This document shows, in pieces, positions 14,474 to 17,453 of a stretch of DNA of 17,453 nt; position 1 is the first letter of the stretch; each line of letters begins with the position of its first letter. Under the pieces are notes generated by a model, which ran no database searches, was not told the DNA's origin, and saw nothing but the letters and a program-made list of their open reading frames with translations. The position numbers were made by a program, and so were the translations under genes. Source of the stretch: Firmicutes bacterium UBA993 (GTDB taxonomy: Bacteria > Bacillota > Dethiobacteria > DTU022); the NCBI GenBank assembly GCA_002292015.1, contig DBBD01000149.1, positions 1 through 17,453 on the forward strand, given 5' to 3'.

Positions 14474-15610
14474 CTAGAAAATGTAGTGATCAGAAAGATA
14501 AAGGAAGAAGTTATCGGTTCCCGGCCATTCAGTCAAAGTTACACCGCCACCGGCAATCCCTTCCATAATCTCCTGCAATTTAGCTTTGTCAACCATTCCG
14601 TTTGTTTCACCATTTATCCAGGCTACTGCATACTCGACGCTGGCCTCGATGAACATCATGTTGACCGGAACCGGCCATGTTGCCACCCGCCCAGTCATGC
14701 CGGCTTCCGCACATTTGACGCTGATCTGCTCCAGCATCCAGGGCACGTCGCCTTTTTTATCTTCAGGCACTTCAATACCCAGCGCAGCGGGCAGTGCATG
14801 GTAGGGAGAAGGGCAGCACTGAACTGCGAAAAGACCGCCGTGCTCAAAGGTTTGACGAATCAACGGTTCTTGCATTGCACAATTGGTGCCGAATACAACC
14901 GTGTTTGGACCGTACTGGGCAATCTTGCGGGGAACATCTTCCATGATAAACTGCTGAGTTCCCGGGACACCGGCATCGCCGGTTGGATCGGGAGCATCTT
15001 CATCGATAAAGAGGATGCCGAGCTCTTCTGCTTTTTCTTTGATCAAGCGACGGCGCTCGGCCAAAACTTCGATTGACATATGGCGCGGGAATGAGTAGTG
15101 AACAAACGTTTCGGCTCCGAGAGCCTTAGCATGCTCGGCTATCTGCTCCCCGCGGCCGAGATCGTCAATCATTAAGACTAAATCGCCTTTTTGAGCAATT
15201 ATATCCGGATCTTCCTGCGGCTGGCCAAGAATAATCATAATATCAGGCCGAATTGCTCTTACCTTATCGACAGCAGCAACAGCGCCGGGAACAGCTTGCA
15301 CCATAACGATCGCTTTTACCAGAGGATCGGAAGCCATTTCCAACATGTTGGTGATGGTGGTCTCCTGCTCATCCATGAACTTGTCAGGATAAGTGGTTAT
15401 AAGAATATGTTCGGCTCCATATCTTTCCTGCATCTGGGTTGCCATACGGAACTCTTCTTCATTCTGGGTTACGGTTCCAGTCATAATCCCGACTTTCCAG
15501 GTAACTTCTTCTGCCGGCGGCTCATCGGGGGCTGCCCCCGGATCTCCACAGCCGAAAAGACTTAAAACCATCGCAAAAACTAACAGTATAAGCAAGCTTT
15601 TCTTAATCAT
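14474..15610 (-). CDS. DUF3798-type lipoprotein, solute-binding protein of the ABC importer
   Basis: The 378-residue product starts with a basic residue pair, a hydrophobic stretch LLILLVFAMVLSLFGC, and lipobox Cys21, so it should be exported and lipid-anchored outside the membrane. An acidic, Pro/Ala-rich linker (about 23-35) follows. The body resembles DUF3798 proteins, a type 1 periplasmic-binding fold of unknown ligand. Several extracytoplasmic cysteines stand in NCAMQEP and VQCCPSPYH. ATG 15610 follows AGGAGGGTGACA; a longer frame to 15646 is not needed. Gene order with ATPase and two permeases supports the binding-protein role. The DUF name is from memory of the family and could be checked by a profile search. 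Confidence 0.85.
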   Translation of the reverse strand: MIKKSLLILLVFAMVLSLFGCGDPGAAPDEPPAEEVTWKVGIMTGTVTQNEEEFRMATQMQERYGAEHILITTYPDKFMDEQETTITNMLEMASDPLVKAIVMVQAVPGAVAAVDKVRAIRPDIMIILGQPQEDPDIIAQKGDLVLMIDDLGRGEQIAEHAKALGAETFVHYSFPRHMSIEVLAERRRLIKEKAEELGILFIDEDAPDPTGDAGVPGTQQFIMEDVPRKIAQYGPNTVVFGTNCAMQEPLIRQTFEHGGLFAVQCCPSPYHALPAALGIEVPEDKKGDVPWMLEQISVKCAEAGMTGRVATWPVPVNMMFIEASVEYAVAWINGETNGMVDKAKLQEIMEGIAGGGVTLTEWPGTDNFFLYLSDHYIF

Positions 15611-15662
15611 TGTCACCCTCCTAATGTTATAAAAATCAAAAGCCAAAACCCGTAACCTTATG

Positions 15663-15692
15663 TTGCCTGTCTTTCACCTCCCCTGACAGCAA
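15663..15692 (-). other. Stem-loop in the leader between the M24 gene and the binding-protein gene
   Basis: Minus-strand TTGCTGTC (15692-15685) pairs with GACA-G-GCAA (15671-15663) with one bulge, presenting AGGGGAGGTGAAA in the loop. There is no T run, so it is not a terminator. The 181-base gap otherwise shows no convincing promoter, and the binding-protein gene may be transcribed from the M24 promoter. Confidence 0.35.
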
Positions 15693-15791
15693 TTGTAAAA
15701 CCTCTTCCATTATGACTGTACATTCAACACGAAGGAAGAAAAACCTTTTTCCCATGATAAACATACAACCCTGTTGCGTTTAACATGTGTA

Positions 15792-16880
15792 TTACAGTTC
15801 CACTAAGTCACGGGAAAACGCCGTTAAAAAGCGTGGACCATCTTCGGTAATAACTGCTACGTCTTCGATACGCACTCCGAATTGGCCGGATAGATAGATT
15901 CCGGGCTCAATCGTAAAAGCAGCACCCTGATGCAGGGGCAGATCGTTTCCCTCAACTAAGTAGGGCGCTTCATGGACTTCAAGACCGATTCCATGACCGA
16001 GGCGGTGTATAAAGTTTGGGCCATACCCGGCGTCGGAGATTACCCGGCGGGCAACTGCATCGAGCTCGGCGCCGCTTAAGCTGCTGTTTGTCTCCAAAGC
16101 CCTGAAAGCAGCAGCATTCGCTTCCTTTACTGCCCGGTAGACATCTTTCATTTGATCCGTTGCCCGGCCGAGGCAAAAAGTGCGGGTTATGTCGGAGCAA
16201 TATCCTTTGTGGATAGCCCCGCAATCAATAATGACAAAATCGCCTGCTTCCAGGAGGCGGTCCCCCGGGCTGTGATGCGGTTGTGCCGCATTGGGACCGG
16301 AAGCGACAATCGGCTTAAACGATAGATCATCGGCAACCTTTTTATATTCCGCTTCAATAATAGCCACCAGGTCTCTTTCCCGCAAGCCGGGTTTAACCTG
16401 GCCCTGAACCCTGGCCATCACCGCATCGGCCATCTTGGCAGCTTCGTGCAACAGCCTGATCTCTTCCTCATCTTTACGTGCTCTTAAAACTTCCGTCAGC
16501 GGTCCGGCACTATCAAATTTCGCTGCCGGCAGTACTTTCATCATGCTAATTAAATGATCCGCCCGGATTGTATTATCAACTGCCAGGCACTTACCTTTAA
16601 TCGCGCTGATATGCGCTTCGGCCAGTTTAAAGGGATCTGTCTCGTCCGACCATGATTCAATCCTGAAAAGCTCGCCCAGCACCGAGCGTGCCTTTTCTAA
16701 ATACATTTCGGGCAACAGGGCAACCGGGCTGCCTTCAGCCGGAATAATCAGCAGTTGCAAACGCTCATCGGGTGAAGTCTGTAATGCGGTAAAGTAAAAC
16801 ATATTTGGAGTGGGTCCGAGGAGTAAAGCATCGTAGGCAGTACTGCGCATCATTTCCTGAACCTTTGCGATCCTGCCCAT
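15792..16880 (-). CDS. M24-family metallopeptidase (Xaa-Pro peptidase-like)
   Basis: M24 proteins with this layout cleave Xaa-Pro peptides, or in some members C-N bonds of other compounds such as creatine. Counting from ATG 16880 (362 residues), the N-terminal creatinase-like domain runs to about residue 130 and the pita-bread domain follows. Metal ligands are all visible: Asp219 in VIIDCG, Asp230 in CSDITRTF, His296 in LGHGIGLEVHE, Glu325 in FTIEPGIY, and Glu339 in RIEDV. HHSPGD near 202-207 matches the usual substrate His. TTG 16940 is too close to the expected transcript start; TTG 16892 is an alternative to ATG 16880, since AAAAGGCGG lies upstream of it. It precedes the importer genes. 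Confidence 0.9.
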   Translation of the reverse strand: MGRIAKVQEMMRSTAYDALLLGPTPNMFYFTALQTSPDERLQLLIIPAEGSPVALLPEMYLEKARSVLGELFRIESWSDETDPFKLAEAHISAIKGKCLAVDNTIRADHLISMMKVLPAAKFDSAGPLTEVLRARKDEEEIRLLHEAAKMADAVMARVQGQVKPGLRERDLVAIIEAEYKKVADDLSFKPIVASGPNAAQPHHSPGDRLLEAGDFVIIDCGAIHKGYCSDITRTFCLGRATDQMKDVYRAVKEANAAAFRALETNSSLSGAELDAVARRVISDAGYGPNFIHRLGHGIGLEVHEAPYLVEGNDLPLHQGAAFTIEPGIYLSGQFGVRIEDVAVITEDGPRFLTAFSRDLVEL

Positions 16881-16949
16881 GTGCAAATCCAAGATCAAAA
16901 CACCGCCTTTTACTCTGTTGCATGCCCAAGGTGAAGGCAACCCTTGCTA

Positions 16950-16978
16950 ACTGTATCACAAAGGGCAAAACAGGTCAA
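16950..16978 (-). promoter_or_regulatory. Promoter of the M24 peptidase (and possibly the importer)
   Basis: TTGACC (16978-16973), a 17-base spacer and TACAGT (16955-16950) make a good sigma-A-type promoter. The transcript would begin near 16943, about 60 bases before ATG 16880, which argues against the TTG start at 16940. Confidence 0.75.
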
Positions 16979-16981
16979 CAC

Positions 16982-17012
16982 GGCAAAAAGCAAAGATGGC
17001 AAAAAGCAAAGA
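16982..17012 (+). repeat. Two tandem copies of a 16-bp AT-rich unit upstream of the M24 promoter
   Basis: GGCAAAAAGCAAAGA occurs at 16982-16996 and again at 16998-17012, one base apart, giving a 16-bp period. The pair ends 4 bases upstream of the -35 box of the M24 promoter. It could be a binding site array for a regulator, an UP-like element, or a simple slippage duplication. Confidence 0.7.
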
Positions 17013-17046
17013 CTGATCAAGCCATCACAGCAACTGTTAAAACTGT

Positions 17047-17139
17047 CTAACCAACTTTCTCCAGATCACGGACAGCCATGTATCTGATTGTAAGAACAAC
17101 CACTAGAAATATCGCAATAAAAATGACCGCATTAACCAT
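17047..17139 (-). CDS. Small membrane protein B, 30 residues, unknown function
   Basis: ATG 17139 opens a 30-codon frame ending at TAG 17047, too short for ordinary gene finders. GAGG stands about 9 bases before the start. Residues 2-18 are strongly hydrophobic and rich in Val, Ile and Phe. They are followed by IRYMAVRDLEK, so a single membrane helix with a charged, probably cytoplasmic C-terminus is expected. The tail pattern R-x4-R-D-[IL]-x-K is shared with the ORF directly upstream. Similar tiny proteins act as accessory subunits of transporters or membrane enzymes, but no partner is visible here. No further gene fits between its stop and the M24 promoter. Confidence 0.6.
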   Translation of the reverse strand: MVNAVIFIAIFLVVVLTIRYMAVRDLEKVG

Positions 17140-17175
17140 ATGAAAGAACCTCGTTTCGCAGACATAACAACCAAG

Positions 17176-17268
17176 CTAGCGATTCCTCTTTTTAATATCC
17201 CTGTGAATCAGCAAGCGGACCCCACAAGTAATGAGAAGGATAATACCGATAATCACCACATACTGCAC
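17176..17268 (-). CDS. Small membrane protein A, 30 residues, unknown function
   Basis: GTG 17268 opens a 30-codon frame ending at TAG 17176, with AAAGGCGG 7 bases before the start. Residues 3-17 form a hydrophobic helix rich in Ile and Leu. The tail VRLLIHRDIKK and a final KRNR are basic, which favours a cytoplasmic C-terminus. Length and tail pattern match the next ORF, which starts 36 bases after this stop, suggesting a duplicated pair. A perfect consensus promoter lies about 75 bases upstream. I do not recognise a family. Confidence 0.6.
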   Translation of the reverse strand: MQYVVIIGIILLITCGVRLLIHRDIKKRNR

Positions 17269-17344
17269 AAAACAACCGCCTTTCCCAGAATAGCATTATT
17301 CACTATTTTTTGCAAATTTGGTGGCAAATCACTCACTTAAGATG

Positions 17345-17373
17345 ATTATAGCATTACGGAAGAGATGTGTCAA
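17345..17373 (-). promoter_or_regulatory. Perfect-consensus sigma-A promoter driving the small membrane protein pair
   Basis: TTGACA (17373-17368), exactly 17 bases, then TATAAT (17350-17345). The expected start near 17338 gives a leader of about 70 bases before GTG 17268. Within that leader ATTTG-GTGG-CAAAT (about 17317-17330, plus strand) is a small inverted repeat that could be an operator. Positions 17374-17453 show no gene I can support. Confidence 0.9.
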
Positions 17374-17453
17374 TAATATTGCAACTACTTCGACAAGTTA
17401 ATATTTTCTCATGCATCTTCGATTTCACTAAACCATATCTGCCAAAGTATATA

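Noticed and set aside
14486..15076. 196-codon plus-strand frame opposite the binding-protein gene
   Set aside because: Antisense to a well supported lipoprotein gene and without recognisable protein features.
15611..15791. Purine or other riboswitch upstream of the binding-protein gene
   Set aside because: I looked for conserved purine, TPP, SAM and glycine riboswitch cores and saw none; only the small hairpin at 15663-15692 is present.
16881..16940. N-terminal extension of the M24 peptidase to TTG 16940
   Set aside because: The promoter at 16978-16950 places the transcript start near 16943, leaving no leader, and the extra residues do not resemble the family.
17356..17453. Short open frame entering from the right edge on the minus strand
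   Set aside because: It overlaps the perfect promoter, has no start or ribosome site in view and no recognisable sequence.
1..17453. tRNA, rRNA, CRISPR arrays, prophage or defence genes
   Set aside because: No cloverleaf-like sequence, no regularly spaced repeats and no phage or defence-type proteins were seen on either strand.

Overview
The window reads as a chromosomal segment of a low-to-mid GC, Gram-positive-type anaerobe, most likely Bacillota of the Clostridia type. This rests on the PyrR-controlled pyr operon with a PyrK/PyrD class 1B dihydroorotate dehydrogenase, strong AGGAGG-type ribosome binding sites, frequent GTG and TTG starts, a lipoprotein solute-binding protein, and sigma-A promoters with 17-bp spacers. 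The species cannot be named from the sequence alone. Every gene I can support lies on the minus strand, so transcription runs from high to low coordinates.

Right end (17453 to 15792): a perfect-consensus promoter (TTGACA, 17 bp, TATAAT) reads into two tandem 30-codon ORFs. Each encodes one membrane segment followed by a matching R-x4-R-D-[IL]-x-K tail. A second good promoter then precedes an M24-family metallopeptidase.

Transporter block (15610 to 10455): a DUF3798-type lipoprotein binding protein, a stable intercistronic hairpin, an RbsA-like double ATPase and two BPD_transp_2 permeases make a complete ABC importer of unknown substrate, closed by an intrinsic terminator.

Middle (10346 to 6522): an M20-family metallopeptidase and dusB overlap by one base. 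Next come an HTH regulator-like gene with a 14-bp perfect palindrome in front of it and a conserved protein of the kind databases tend to call quinate 5-dehydrogenase, then a probable terminator.

Pyrimidine operon (about 6440 to 452): promoter, PyrR-binding anti-antiterminator, intrinsic terminator, then pyrR-pyrB-pyrC-pyrK-pyrD-pyrF-pyrE, mostly with overlapping ends. Together these encode UMP synthesis from carbamoyl phosphate, plus the regulator that shuts the operon off when UMP is plentiful. The carbamoyl-phosphate synthase genes (carA/carB) are absent, and the pyrK start is irregular exactly where those genes often sit in relatives.

Left end (429 to 70): an internally deleted, frameshifted Y1 (REP-associated, HUH) transposase remnant bounded by a 22-bp perfect inverted repeat sits 22 bases past the pyrE stop. 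Positions 1 to 69 hold nothing I can identify.

The least explained parts are the pair of micro-membrane proteins and the DUF3798 importer bracketed by an M24 and an M20 peptidase. The latter could be an uptake-and-hydrolysis system for a peptide-like or amide compound; that is inference from gene order only.
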